Source: an uncultured Eubacteriales bacterium (GTDB taxonomy: Bacteria; Bacillota; Clostridia; Lachnospirales; Lachnospiraceae). Taken from it: 64,000 bases of DNA. A program made the position numbers and the translations under genes. Where the stretch lies: contig OMVU01000004.1 of assembly GCA_900314565.1 (NCBI GenBank), forward strand, positions 18,404 through 82,403, read 5' to 3'. Shown piece after piece: positions 63,867-64,000 of the stretch (positions are counted from its first letter, which is position 1; each line of letters begins with the position of its first letter). The notes beneath the pieces are model-generated. The model saw nothing but the letters and a program-made list of their open reading frames with translations, made no database searches and was not told the origin of the DNA.

Positions 63867-64000
63867 GGTCAAGCCCTCGTCCGATTAGTAGCAGTCAGCT
63901 GCATACATTACTGCACTTCCACCTCTGCCCTATCTACCTCGTCGTCTCCAAGGGGACTTACTTCTTTGAAAGAATGGGAGATCTCATCTTGGAGGGGGCT
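63867..64000 (-). rRNA. 23S ribosomal RNA, 3' end (partial)
   Basis: The minus strand reads the conserved end of 23S rRNA, including GGTAGATAGGGCAGAGGTGG and ACTAATCGGACGAGGGCTTG. The final bases can pair with sequence beyond the end (CCAAAGAA ... TTCTTTGG), as in an RNase III processing stem. The 3' boundary is approximate. No 5S gene follows before the tRNAs. Confidence 0.93.

Overview
The window looks like a chromosomal segment of a low-to-mid GC Firmicute of class Clostridia, most likely Lachnospiraceae. This is inferred from: the ricT-holB-rsmI housekeeping cluster typical of Firmicutes, a DUF6465-type histone-like protein, a maltose ABC operon with a secreted GH13 lipoprotein and LacI regulator, a GH120 beta-xylosidase, an SAM-I riboswitch before metK, and sortase-type and YkuD-type surface proteins. 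Most genes lie on the minus strand. No phage or plasmid backbone and no CRISPR array was seen.

Layout. (1) 1-6.9 kb: a minus-strand glycan operon with one long leader. It encodes a PglF/CapD-type dehydratase, a PglE-type aminotransferase, a PglC-type phosphoglycosyl transferase, a left-handed beta-helix acyltransferase interrupted at a run of nine G, an acyl carrier protein, a metallo-beta-lactamase-fold hydrolase and an SDR reductase cut by the window edge. Together they suggest a bacillosamine-like sugar whose amino group is acylated from a dedicated carrier protein. (2) 7.2-8.6 kb: two decayed genes (a BceB/FtsX-type permease and an AAA/DUF4143 ATPase) beside tRNA-Gln. (3) 8.7-15.6 kb: pncB, a PPK2 with an unusual tail, a membrane-anchored protein, recQ, and a cytidylate-kinase-like protein. 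(4) 15.8-20.7 kb: gmk-holB-ricT-trmN6-rsmI operon. (5) 21.3-26.5 kb: tex and a TetM-like translational GTPase fused to a YacP/Rae1-type NYN nuclease. (6) 26.8-33.6 kb: lacI-malE-malF-malG-amylase operon with a LacI-type operator. (7) 34-38 kb: purC, an Orn/Lys/Arg decarboxylase-family protein and a glycosyltransferase. (8) 38-45.2 kb: a cell-wall-anchored repeat protein, a membrane-embedded LuxR regulator and a two-component system. (9) 45.2-51.1 kb: metK with its riboswitch, hslO, a radical SAM protein, murA and aroK. (10) 51.2-58.4 kb: a flavin reductase, a CBS-type pyrophosphatase, a GIY-YIG protein, an acetyltransferase, a histone-H1-like DUF6465 protein and a GH120 xylosidase. (11) 58.6-62.9 kb: a giant secreted L,D-transpeptidase with ricin-type repeats. 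(12) 63.2-64 kb: six tRNAs and the 3' end of a 23S rRNA gene.

Intergenic space is unusually rich in structure. At least four dispersed repeat families recur in the gene-free gaps. There is also a 94-95 bp tandem array of hairpins, a ~255 bp imperfect inverted repeat, and a perfect 44 bp palindrome in front of the surface-protein gene. The two items most worth following are the carrier-protein-dependent sugar-acylation module with its possible phase-variable acyltransferase, and the GTPase-nuclease fusion.
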